Below the pieces are notes generated by a model, which saw nothing but the letters and a program-made list of their open reading frames with translations, was not told where the DNA came from and ran no database searches. This document shows positions 52,248 through 59,705 of a stretch of DNA of 64,000 nt, in pieces. Each line of letters opens with the position of its first letter. The stretch's first letter is position 1. The translations under genes were made by a program, and so were the position numbers. This DNA comes from a virus: positions 31,397 through 95,396 of the IMG/VR virus record IMGVR_UViG_3300003690_000024, one strand, 5' to 3'.

Positions 52248-52790
52248 ATGAGGCTCATAATGGAAAACTGGCGCCATTTTCAGGAACAAGAGAGGCTTGT
52301 TGAACTATTTGGCTTTGGCCGCGAAGCACCAGCAGAAGAAGAAGAGGACGCTCTCGGTCAAGAAGAGGAGCCTAAAATTCAAACAGTTGGGCAACTTCGA
52401 GCGTTATTTAGAAACATGAAGCTAAAAAAGACCGGCGGCGCTGCAGCCAAAAAAATGGCTAAACTTGGTCTCAGTTTTTTGGGTCCTGTTGGCGGCGCAA
52501 TTCAAGCCGGCTGGGACGCAGCAGAAGAAGGTGGAGAAATAGTCAGCGCTCTAAAAGCTCTGTATGGAGCGGACGATAAATTTAGATCTAATACAGGCCT
52601 AGATGCTCTTAATATGGATGATAACATTTCAAAAATTATTGACGACCCTATTGAGGTCGCCTTTTTAAAATATTTTATCAAGAAATTCGAAGGACTCGAT
52701 GACTCTGCTCGTTTAGATGATGTTGATATGGAACAAGAGATGCAAGAATTCCTTGCTAGTAAATTTGCTGGCCATTCGGTAAAGAAGTAG
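52248..52790 (+). CDS. Head-region protein with MENWRxF-type N-terminus
   Basis: A 180-residue protein starting MRLIMENWRHFQEQERLVEL. Short M-x-x-W/Y-x-x-F-x-x-E N-termini recall the T4 capsid-targeting sequence (MKTYQEFIAEA in internal proteins), which is removed by the gp21 protease after [L/I]-x-E; here L-V-E lies at about residues 18-20. An acidic linker, a basic Ala/Lys stretch and a Gly/Ala-rich amphipathic segment (LSFLGPVGGAIQAGWDAAEE) follow. ATG 52248 is chosen over GTG 52239. Internal head protein is my best guess, from N-terminus and position. Confidence 0.55.
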   Translation: MRLIMENWRHFQEQERLVELFGFGREAPAEEEEDALGQEEEPKIQTVGQLRALFRNMKLKKTGGAAAKKMAKLGLSFLGPVGGAIQAGWDAAEEGGEIVSALKALYGADDKFRSNTGLDALNMDDNISKIIDDPIEVAFLKYFIKKFEGLDDSARLDDVDMEQEMQEFLASKFAGHSVKK

Positions 52791-52798
52791 AGGATACT

Positions 52799-53116
52799 TT
52801 GGGATTGCTACATTTTATACTTGCCGCATATGGGATGACTTTTATTATAGTTTATAGTTCCATCTTCGATCGCGTACGGGAAATTTCAACTAAGTATCAA
52901 TTTATAGGAAAGCTGTTTCATTGTCCTCTTTGCATGGGATTTTGGGTTGGAGTGTTTCTTTGGGGCGTAAGTCCTATGACCGAACTATTTACTTTCAGTA
53001 ATAGCCCGATAACGGCGTTTATTTGTGGGTGTATTAGTGCTGGCACATCCTACATGTTGAGTGTAGTGATAGGCGATTACGGTATCAATGTGATACAAAG
53101 AGGAGGTGAGTCGTGA
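52799..53116 (+). CDS. Small membrane protein of DUF1360 type
   Basis: A 105-residue protein started by TTG 52799 after TAGAGGA. It has three or four hydrophobic segments (HFILAAYGMTFIIVYSSI; GFWVGVFLWG; ITAFICGCISAGTSYMLSVV) and the motif FHCPLCMGFW, which resembles the CPxCxGFW motif of DUF1360 membrane proteins. Its stop overlaps the GTG of an 18-codon ORF (GTGA). A membrane role in the middle of the head genes is unexpected. Head assembly at the membrane, as in T4, is one possible reason. Confidence 0.55.
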   Translation: MGLLHFILAAYGMTFIIVYSSIFDRVREISTKYQFIGKLFHCPLCMGFWVGVFLWGVSPMTELFTFSNSPITAFICGCISAGTSYMLSVVIGDYGINVIQRGGES

Positions 53117-53169
53117 AAAGATGGACAATTCAGCCGGTACGTAGATGCTGCTCCGGCAGCATACTTTAG
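53113..53169 (+). CDS. 18-codon microORF (possible leader peptide)
   Basis: GTG 53113 follows a consensus AGGAGG (53101-53106) at good distance and overlaps the upstream stop. The encoded peptide is MKRWTIQPVRRCCSGSIL. The ORF contains the first hairpin (53145-53162) and stops one base before the second (53170). The ribosome site is among the strongest in the window, so translation is likely even though the product is tiny. Confidence 0.45.
   Translation: MKRWTIQPVRRCCSGSIL
53145..53162 (+). promoter_or_regulatory. Hairpin 1 inside the microORF
   Basis: ATGCTGC (53145-53151) pairs perfectly with GCAGCAT (53156-53162) around TCCG. It lies within the 18-codon ORF and has no T-tract, so it is not a terminator by itself. 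It could act with hairpin 2 as alternative structures. Confidence 0.45.
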
Positions 53170-53200
53170 GTGGGGTCGAAAGGCCCCACGTTAAACTTTT
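53170..53200 (+). terminator. Hairpin 2 with GAAA tetraloop and short T run
   Basis: GTGGGGTC (53170-53177) pairs with GGCCCCAC (53182-53189), seven Watson-Crick pairs and one G-T, closed by GAAA. TTTT lies at 53197-53200, seven bases after the stem. It may be a partial terminator, an RNA-processing site or a translation-control element ahead of the gene at 53213. Confidence 0.5.
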
Positions 53201-53212
53201 AGGAATAAGATT

Positions 53213-54220
53213 ATGGCATACAGAAAGAATAGAAAAAGAATAGATCCAAGGTACTTCTTGCACGAGACGGTAATGCGCGAGATGAATGCAGATATTGCTA
53301 AGCAGCTTGATCAAATAGTGCTGAGCGCTACACAAGCGCTGAGGGGCATACTAGAATCGGGGCTTCTCTCAGTTTCTAGGGATCCCGAAGCCCAGGCCGG
53401 CGCCGCTTTGCGTCCTGGAGATGAAGCTCCTCGAAATGTGGCAGGAGGTAAGCTGGAAGCAATGATAGCCCAGTATGTGGAAAAGTTGGATGAGACCGCA
53501 GCGTTGCAGCTTGGCCGCGGCGGCTCTTCTTCCCGCGGCGGCGATGCCGCGGCCGCGATATGCGGAGAGGTACTCCGAGATCTTCCCCCGTGCCCAGAGG
53601 GTGAAGAGGGGTGTGGATTGATGAGGAATGCAGTGGGATACTTAGCCTGTTTAGAGCAGGGTGACGGCGGCCGTTGGTTACAAGAGAATGGATTGGCGGC
53701 CGTAAATCAGAAGGTATACGGCGCCCTTAACGATAAACTAAGAAACAGCTTCCAGAAAGGTGCTCTGCAAGAGGGATGGGGCTGGCGCGCCGAAGATGAG
53801 GAAGAGTCCGGGTCTGAGTTCTTGAAGAGCAAGGGCCATGACCCCGAAACAGCCGAGCCTTTTAAAGGAACTAAAACGAAGAGAGGAGCAGCAAAACGCC
53901 AACGGCGACAAGAAGATCCGGCGGGGAAAGAAATCGAAGATTTAGATGAAGAGTGTCCCGGTACTGAAGAAGGGGGCGCAGAACTAGATATTAGTGGCCC
54001 CGGAGTTGAACTTCATGTTGATGATATTAGTCAGCTACCGCCCGATGAAGCTTTTGCAGCAGGAATTGCGGCTGCGAGAGCTGCGATCGATGAGTTAATG
54101 GATGGCGACGAGCCTCCAGCGGAAGAAGAGCTGCAGCAATCGGGGGACAGACCTGGGGTTGCGGAAGGTGTAGCGTATTGGGCTAAGTGGGCCGACGATC
54201 TACTGGGACGTCGACGTTAG
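53213..54220 (+). CDS. Acidic low-complexity head-region protein, function unknown
   Basis: A 335-residue protein that begins MAYRKNRKRIDPRYFLHETV, a basic N-terminal motif I recall at the start of unrelated proteins in marine phages. The middle holds Gly/Ala-rich blocks and a Cys-containing CPEGEEGCGL. The second half is strongly acidic with Glu/Asp clusters and a short basic patch (KTKRGAAKRQRRQ). Composition fits a scaffold or internal head protein more than an enzyme. It lies just before the prohead protease. Function is inferred from context only. Confidence 0.55.
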   Translation: MAYRKNRKRIDPRYFLHETVMREMNADIAKQLDQIVLSATQALRGILESGLLSVSRDPEAQAGAALRPGDEAPRNVAGGKLEAMIAQYVEKLDETAALQLGRGGSSSRGGDAAAAICGEVLRDLPPCPEGEEGCGLMRNAVGYLACLEQGDGGRWLQENGLAAVNQKVYGALNDKLRNSFQKGALQEGWGWRAEDEEESGSEFLKSKGHDPETAEPFKGTKTKRGAAKRQRRQEDPAGKEIEDLDEECPGTEEGGAELDISGPGVELHVDDISQLPPDEAFAAGIAAARAAIDELMDGDEPPAEEELQQSGDRPGVAEGVAYWAKWADDLLGRRR

Positions 54221-54229
54221 AAAATTTTG

Positions 54230-54826
54230 ATGCCACAGCTTCTCCGCGAATACTATGAGCTATGCGAAGGCGGCGTCTGTCAGGATCTTCTGACTGAGGC
54301 CGAGAAGACCTTTGTGCGGAATGGTGGGATGTTCCTGACCGGCAAACTTCAAGAAGCTGAGGTGCAGAATGGCAACGGAAGAGTTTACCCTCGACCGGTT
54401 TTAGAGCGCGAAGTAAAGAGATACGCGAGTGTTGTTAAGGACAATCGTGCACTGGGAGAATTAGATCATCCTGACTCCTCTATTATTAATTTAGCTAATG
54501 TATCTCATATGATCACGGAAGTGTGGATGGACGGTCCCTCGGTTATGGGCAAAGTAAAAGTTCTTGACACCCCTTCAGGTCAGATTCTACGCGCTCTGGT
54601 TGATTCGGGTGTGAAGATCGGAATCTCTTCTCGGGGGATGGGATCAGTTACCGAGACACAAGGAAAGACAATTGTGGAGGACGACTTCCAGCTGATCTGC
54701 TTTGATATTGTATCTGAGCCCTCTACACCGAATGCCTTTATGGCACTTTCCGAGAATAAACTGATGAATGAACGAATCCAGAAAAAAAATAAAATCATTA
54801 CACTAATGAATGAAATATTGGAATAA
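54230..54826 (+). CDS. Prohead protease, gp21-like (peptidase family S80)
   Basis: A 198-residue serine protease. The family core is clear: NGNGRVYPRPVLEREVKRY, ALGELDHPDSS with the catalytic His80, then VDSGVKIGISSRGMGS with the nucleophilic Ser in ISSRG (133-134), and DFQLICFDIVSEPSTPNAF. Length is close to T4 gp21 (212 aa). In T4 it digests the scaffold core, removes propeptides from capsid proteins after [I/L]-x-E and then destroys itself. TTG 54227 directly precedes ATG 54230; either could start. The next gene overlaps no coding and encodes a scaffold candidate. Confidence 0.85.
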   Translation: MPQLLREYYELCEGGVCQDLLTEAEKTFVRNGGMFLTGKLQEAEVQNGNGRVYPRPVLEREVKRYASVVKDNRALGELDHPDSSIINLANVSHMITEVWMDGPSVMGKVKVLDTPSGQILRALVDSGVKIGISSRGMGSVTETQGKTIVEDDFQLICFDIVSEPSTPNAFMALSENKLMNERIQKKNKIITLMNEILE

Positions 54827-54830
54827 TATA

Positions 54831-55607
54831 ATGCTTATATCAGAGACGGAATTAGAAGAGCTTATTAAAGAAGAAATCGAGAGAGCAATTGATGAAGGCT
54901 GGCTCGATCGTATGATTGCAAAGGGGTCTGGGTTGAAGTCTAGGATGGGAGGTGCCTTATCTGGACTGGGTGCGAAAGCAGCCCGCGGCCTCGGCGCCGA
55001 TACTGCTGCTGCAGAGATGGAGAAAGCTGGAGCGACCCGTACGGCCGCTGCTCCGAATCAGGAGAAGCTGGGCTTAATGAAGCAGCATTCACGCAAGTTT
55101 AGCATTGTATCGACAGACATGATCAAGGATGCCCAGAAATTGGGACTTCTGGAGGATCCCAATTTTAAGAAAGCATTAGCGGCAGCCAAAGCAGTAGCAA
55201 CACGTATGAACAATATCGTGGCAGCTTGGGAAAAGGCCCCCGAACAGATTCCGGGCGGTGAAGGCGCCGCCGGTGCCGTACCCGAGGTGACCGCTGTTAA
55301 TCAAAATAATCTAGCCACAAGAGATGCAGATAATTATGGAGATGATCGCAAACTTAATGCAAAAGGCCTCCAGCTAGCCAAAGCACAAGTAGCTTTCTTA
55401 AATAAGCAAGGTAAAAATGTTCCCGATCTTTTGAGCAAAGCTATTCAAGATGCTGAAGCGGGATCGCAAGAGAATATTCCAACTCAGGTAGTACCAAAGG
55501 ACGATCTTGATGCAGAGGTCGCCGCCAGACAGGCAGCCGGCTCGCCGCCCGTTCGCGAGGCTCTTAAGAAAATTATAAGAGAAGAACTACAAAGGATGGC
55601 AAGCTAG
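54831..55607 (+). CDS. Scaffold/core-protein candidate with leader-like helices at both ends
   Basis: A 258-residue protein starting MLISETELEELIKEEIERAI and ending VREALKKIIREELQRMAS. Both ends resemble the leader of the four proteins near 40-41 kb, and they hold possible protease sites (I-K-E, I-D-E before Gly, I-R-E). The middle is Ala/Gly/Lys-rich and helical (GALSGLGAKAARGLGADTAA). It follows the prohead protease by four bases, where T4 has scaffold gene 22. ATG 54831 is preferred over in-frame TTG-type starts upstream. Main scaffold or internal protein is an inference from place and composition. Confidence 0.55.
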   Translation: MLISETELEELIKEEIERAIDEGWLDRMIAKGSGLKSRMGGALSGLGAKAARGLGADTAAAEMEKAGATRTAAAPNQEKLGLMKQHSRKFSIVSTDMIKDAQKLGLLEDPNFKKALAAAKAVATRMNNIVAAWEKAPEQIPGGEGAAGAVPEVTAVNQNNLATRDADNYGDDRKLNAKGLQLAKAQVAFLNKQGKNVPDLLSKAIQDAEAGSQENIPTQVVPKDDLDAEVAARQAAGSPPVREALKKIIREELQRMAS

Positions 55608-55610
55608 AGA

Positions 55611-56066
55611 ATGAAAAAGTCTGAATTAAAAAATATTTTAAAGCCGCTTATTAAAGAATGTATAAAAGAGGTTATATTTGAAGAGGGCGTTCTCTCTGGA
55701 ATTATAACAGAAGTGGCTCATGGTGTAAGCGGTTTGCGCACCGAGAGCTTCGAGCCTCCCGCGCTTCCTGTAGATCCGCCGCTTCGGAGAATACAGCACA
55801 ATGCGTTTAGTGAGCAGCCCACATCGAAACTGCAAGAGCATAAAAAGAAGTTAATGGAGGCCATTGGAGGAAAAACTTTTAATAATACAAATTTGTTCGA
55901 AGGAACGACTCCGACTTTAGGAGAGACCTCCCCCATTCAGCAGTCTAGTCCGGTGTCTGGAATGGATCCCACCGATAAGGGAGTGGACATTAGTAACCTA
56001 TTCGGGGCAGTCGGTAGAAATTGGACAGCCCACATGAATGATGTGAAAGCGAAAGAAGGAAAGTAG
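55611..56066 (+). CDS. Head-region protein with helical Glu/Lys-rich N-terminus
   Basis: A 151-residue protein. The first 30 residues, MKKSELKNILKPLIKECIKE followed by VIFEEG, form an amphipathic helix of the same style as the MKITKQRLREIIKEEL leader. Two I-K-E sites and an F-E-E site lie in it. The rest is Pro/Ser/Thr-rich and probably disordered (PTLGETSPIQQSSPVSGMD). It is three bases from the scaffold candidate and precedes bS21. Internal virion protein is the best guess. Confidence 0.55.
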   Translation: MKKSELKNILKPLIKECIKEVIFEEGVLSGIITEVAHGVSGLRTESFEPPALPVDPPLRRIQHNAFSEQPTSKLQEHKKKLMEAIGGKTFNNTNLFEGTTPTLGETSPIQQSSPVSGMDPTDKGVDISNLFGAVGRNWTAHMNDVKAKEGK

Positions 56067-56073
56067 GTGTAGT

Positions 56074-56301
56074 GTGGCGATAAACGTGAGAGTAGAATTA
56101 AGAAGAGGCGAGACTACAGAACGACTTATTAGAAGGTTTATTAAAAAATGTAAGAAAGAAAAGGTGGTCGAGCAGTATCGTGCGCACACAGATCATTATA
56201 TTAAACCCTCGGTGAGAAGGAAGCTAAAGAGTACCAAGGCGCGCCGAGAGCAAAAAAAGCTTCAAAATAGAAAAAACAAGAAAAATAAAATGTTCAGATG
56301 A
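56074..56301 (+). CDS. rpsU: Ribosomal protein bS21 homologue
   Basis: A 75-residue, strongly basic protein. VELRRGETTERLIRRFIKKC and KPSVRRKLKSTKARREQKKL match the bS21 pattern (VRxxExxxxALRRFKKxC, then EKPSxxRKRKxxxARRRxxK). bS21 sits on the 30S platform near the anti-Shine-Dalgarno end of 16S rRNA and affects initiation. Phage-encoded bS21 is documented in several viral genomes, especially aquatic ones. GTG 56074 follows GAAGGAAAGTAGGTG. A phage copy could replace the host protein and bias initiation toward phage messages; that use is inference. Confidence 0.8.
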   Translation: MAINVRVELRRGETTERLIRRFIKKCKKEKVVEQYRAHTDHYIKPSVRRKLKSTKARREQKKLQNRKNKKNKMFR

Positions 56302-56343
56302 AACAAGTTACACGGATCTATTTAATAAACGGAGAGATAAATT

Positions 56344-56751
56344 ATGGCAACTTATAGTTATAAGCCGGGCCTTGGAGCTGCTGGCGCATACCAAGTCGCA
56401 GGCACCCCATATGTGAGCGGGAACATTGACCCCACACACGCTGAGATAAAGTTGGACTTCCCTGGGGTAACTCAGTGGGTGGTGGTGCAGAATCCCGCCG
56501 GCGCTGATCTTAAGGTGGCGTTTTCTTCAAACGGATTGAAATCAGATAAGTCTTATTACTTTACACTTCCGGCTTCTACTGTGTCGCCGAGATTTGAGGT
56601 TAAAGCTACACAGCTTTTTTTGTCGGGCGGCGCCGCGGGAGTTTCGGTGATGGCTGGCTTAACAAGTATTGATACTATAACAATAGATAATGCCTCTGTT
56701 TCTCCATCGGGCTCTAATTGGTCTGGGTCACTTGGAGCCTTGGTGGGTTAG
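56344..56751 (+). CDS. Small virion protein, decoration or fibre-base type
   Basis: A 135-residue beta-rich protein beginning MATYSYKPGLGAAGAYQVAG, with FPGVTQWVVVQNPAGADLKV, FTLPAS and LFLSGGAAGVSVMAGLTSID. The Gly/Ser/Ala-rich beta pattern and Ser-rich end fit a capsid decoration or fibre-base protein. It has a good ribosome site (ACGGAGAG, 56329-56336). It is too small and has the wrong features for a major capsid protein. Relatives in marine phages are recalled, not checked. Confidence 0.6.
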   Translation: MATYSYKPGLGAAGAYQVAGTPYVSGNIDPTHAEIKLDFPGVTQWVVVQNPAGADLKVAFSSNGLKSDKSYYFTLPASTVSPRFEVKATQLFLSGGAAGVSVMAGLTSIDTITIDNASVSPSGSNWSGSLGALVG

Positions 56752-56780
56752 GAGGATCCTATGCCACGGAGGGCGTCTGA

Positions 56781-59642
56781 GTGTCTGATCCAAAAAATAA
56801 ATGGAACCAACCCGCGGCTCCTCCTCCCCCTATGTTTTTGGGGAAGAAAGAACGCGACCTTGTTAAGCAAGTCAATGATGAACTCGCTGAACGCGTCGTT
56901 GGACAGACTATTGCTTATTATCCAATAAGCATTGAAGATTCTAATTTTAATGAAACATACGGCGAAGCGATAGAGAAAGTTTCTCTGCCGCCGATCCGCG
57001 TTCATGCATATGTAATTGTTGAAAACGAACAAACAAATGATCGTTATGGTTACGAATATCAAAGTAAGTTAACGATTAATTTTCACCGCAAGAGACTAAC
57101 AGAAGATCAAAATCTATATGTTCGCGTTGGTGATTTTATTCAATATGGCGATATTTTTTATGAGATTGTAAAAACTTATAATGATACACGTTATTACTTT
57201 GGACAAGTAGAACACAAATTTCAAATAAGTGCTGAATGTGTGAGGGCCCGCGAAGGGGTCTTCCGCGTTATGCCGGCCGTCGACCGCCCCACCGAAGTTA
57301 CCAGAGACGTTAGCCCAGCAGAATCTCCAGCCCCCCGCGCTGCTCCCTATCCTCCAGCCGGCGCCTCATATGTAACGGTGAACGCAGAGAGAAAGCTCCC
57401 GAACGAGCGGGTGCTTACGGCTGGTAGCAACATAGTGTTTACAGACGGGGGCGCGGGCGGTTCTCTTACCGTAGCCACTACGAGTGAGTTGACAGCGAGC
57501 GACATGCGCGTTACGGGCGACTTAACGGTTGTTGGGAGTCTTGTCGGTGGTTCTCCTATTAGAATCGCCGGAGGTGTTGAAATTCTAAATCCAGCCGGCG
57601 AAGTCATTGCGGCTTTGGGGTCGAGCAGCGCTGGTGCTGATGTTCTTTCGGCTAGTTTAGCGGTCGTTACTCAATTAACGGCTTCGGATCTTGTGTCGGC
57701 CAGTATGTTTTACGGCGACGGCTCACAACTCGATGGTGTTGTGAACTCACCCGCGGGCTCAACCACAGAGATTCAGTTTAATAGTGCTGGCTCTTTTGCG
57801 GGATCTTCCAATCTTACGTTTAACGGAACAACCTTAACTGGCTCCTATACGGGATCTTTGGCACAATTTACTGTTCTATCGGCTTCTGGCGTAAATGTTG
57901 GGGGCGTCGTATCTGGATCGGGCCTTTTTTCAGCAGCTGGCGGCATTAATGTGGCTGAAACGTTTACAGTTAGTGCCGCCGGCGCAGTTGTTGCTTCTAA
58001 CACTATTTCTGGTTCCGGCGCCTTAAGTGTTGGTGCTGGTGCAACACTTGCTGGTGCCTTAAACATGCAGCAAGGCGGCATTACAAATGCTGGTGCTATT
58101 GCTGGCGCAAGCACGATCTCTGGTTCTGGCAATCTCTCAGGTTTAGGGCTTGCCCTCAATGGCGGCACTTGGAATGCCGGCGGCACAATTTCTGCTGATA
58201 CTCAAGTTGGTGCTCCAACGCTGACCGACAACACCTTGTCGATTAGCAGCGGCGCGATTACTGGTGGAACATCGTATTCTGGTTCGACAACGATCTCAGG
58301 CCTCAGTCTCGCGCTGAATGGTGGTAATTGGAGTGCTGCCGGTGTTATTGCAGCGGACAGCAATATTACAGCTGGCGGTACGATCTCTGGATCGTCGACG
58401 CTGTCAGGTCTCGGCATCACGGGTACATCCTTAAACGTACAATCTGGAGGTATTACGAATGCGGGGGCTATCGGGGGAGCCACAACCGTATCAGCCTCCG
58501 TGGGTCTAAGTGGTTCGGCTCTATATGCCAGCGACGCATATCTTGATGCGGTTGTGCTGCAGGCGCTTTCGGGTACCTTAGCGGGTACAGGAAGTTATTT
58601 GGGCCTCGACGCCAGCAATAACTTGGTCCTAACCTCGTCTGCGGCCGGCCCTGCTGGATCAGGCGACCCCGGCGGATCCACCACAGAAGTACAGTTTAAT
58701 AGTGCGGGGGCTTTTGCGGGATCTTCCAATCTTACTTTTAATGGGACAACTCTGACAGGATCTTATACGGGATCGCTAGGACAATTTAGTGTTTTGTCGG
58801 CCTCCTTGATAAGCTTGGGAGCAACTTCCGGCTCACTGGCAGGAGCAGGAAGCTATTTGGGTCTTGATACAAGCAATAATTTGGTTCTTACTTCGGCTGC
58901 CTCGACAGCTGGTGACCCGGCGGGCTCTGATACGGAGGTACAGTTCAATGATGGGGGATCTTTTGGGGGATCTTCAAACCTTACCTTTGACGGCACGTCG
59001 CTGGGAATTGGTACCGATAGTCCCACTTATACTCTTGATGTTGCAGGAGACGCCGGATTTAACGAATACCTCTATCACAATGGAGATACAAACACTTTCA
59101 TCCGATTTGTACCTGATAGGATGTACATTGAGGCTGGTGGAGAAAACATGCTCTACCTCGTCTCAGGTAGCGGAGGCGACCAAAATGCCAAAGTTACAGT
59201 TAATAATGACGGCGTCGATGTCGATTTTCAAGTTAAAGGCGACAATGAGGCTAACCTTATCAGAACAGATGCTGCAAATGATATGGTGGGAATTGGCACA
59301 GCGAACCCCTCGCATACTTTAACGGTAGCCGGCGACTCGTATCTTTCGGGCGCCATGGTTCATAAGAGAACTGCTATTGCGACGCATTACACCGCATCTG
59401 CTACTGACTATATTATAGGCATAACATCAGTCCCCCTTTCTATTGAATTTAATGCAACTGTTTTTAATGATGGCCAAGTCGTTGTTGTTAAAGATGAGAG
59501 TGGTAACGCTTCTGCTACAAGTGTGATTGCCATAAGTGGCGCTTCTACACAAACAATCGACGGCGACGACGACGTGGCCATTAGTTCTCCATATGGCTCT
59601 ATATTGCTATATTGTAATGGAACGAACTGGTTTATTTACTAG
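56781..59642 (+). CDS. Fibre protein with connector-like N-terminal domain (953 aa)
   Basis: Residues about 1-180 form a globular structural domain (RVHAYVIVENEQTNDRYGYE; LYVRVGDFIQYGDIFYEIVK; GQVEHKFQISAECVRAREG) of the kind found in neck or connector proteins. A Pro/Ala linker follows, then a long beta-repeat shaft built of ISGSGxLSVGAGATLAGAL-type and SSNLTFNGTTLTGSYTGSL-type units. The C-terminus, ending GSILLYCNGTNWFIY, is a fibre-tip module. GTG 56781 follows GGAGGG. I infer a fibre attached to the head or neck (whisker-like) or to the tail. Repeats are shared at DNA level with the next gene. Confidence 0.65.
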   Translation: MSDPKNKWNQPAAPPPPMFLGKKERDLVKQVNDELAERVVGQTIAYYPISIEDSNFNETYGEAIEKVSLPPIRVHAYVIVENEQTNDRYGYEYQSKLTINFHRKRLTEDQNLYVRVGDFIQYGDIFYEIVKTYNDTRYYFGQVEHKFQISAECVRAREGVFRVMPAVDRPTEVTRDVSPAESPAPRAAPYPPAGASYVTVNAERKLPNERVLTAGSNIVFTDGGAGGSLTVATTSELTASDMRVTGDLTVVGSLVGGSPIRIAGGVEILNPAGEVIAALGSSSAGADVLSASLAVVTQLTASDLVSASMFYGDGSQLDGVVNSPAGSTTEIQFNSAGSFAGSSNLTFNGTTLTGSYTGSLAQFTVLSASGVNVGGVVSGSGLFSAAGGINVAETFTVSAAGAVVASNTISGSGALSVGAGATLAGALNMQQGGITNAGAIAGASTISGSGNLSGLGLALNGGTWNAGGTISADTQVGAPTLTDNTLSISSGAITGGTSYSGSTTISGLSLALNGGNWSAAGVIAADSNITAGGTISGSSTLSGLGITGTSLNVQSGGITNAGAIGGATTVSASVGLSGSALYASDAYLDAVVLQALSGTLAGTGSYLGLDASNNLVLTSSAAGPAGSGDPGGSTTEVQFNSAGAFAGSSNLTFNGTTLTGSYTGSLGQFSVLSASLISLGATSGSLAGAGSYLGLDTSNNLVLTSAASTAGDPAGSDTEVQFNDGGSFGGSSNLTFDGTSLGIGTDSPTYTLDVAGDAGFNEYLYHNGDTNTFIRFVPDRMYIEAGGENMLYLVSGSGGDQNAKVTVNNDGVDVDFQVKGDNEANLIRTDAANDMVGIGTANPSHTLTVAGDSYLSGAMVHKRTAIATHYTASATDYIIGITSVPLSIEFNATVFNDGQVVVVKDESGNASATSVIAISGASTQTIDGDDDVAISSPYGSILLYCNGTNWFIY

Positions 59643-59705
59643 TATTTACGCGAACCAATTTATTATTTTTTCACCCGTTTTGCCATAATATAGGAGGATT
59701 TAACA

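Noticed and set aside
56344-56751. Major capsid protein
   Set aside because: At 135 residues it is far too short and lacks HK97-fold features such as an N-arm, E-loop and spine helix.
57845-58483. Long minus-strand ORFs opposite the fibre repeats (also 60134-60502, 61277-61699, 61887-62465)
   Set aside because: They mirror the Gly/Ala/Thr-rich repeats on the plus strand, giving Pro/Ala-rich low-complexity peptides without ribosome sites; open frames here follow from composition.
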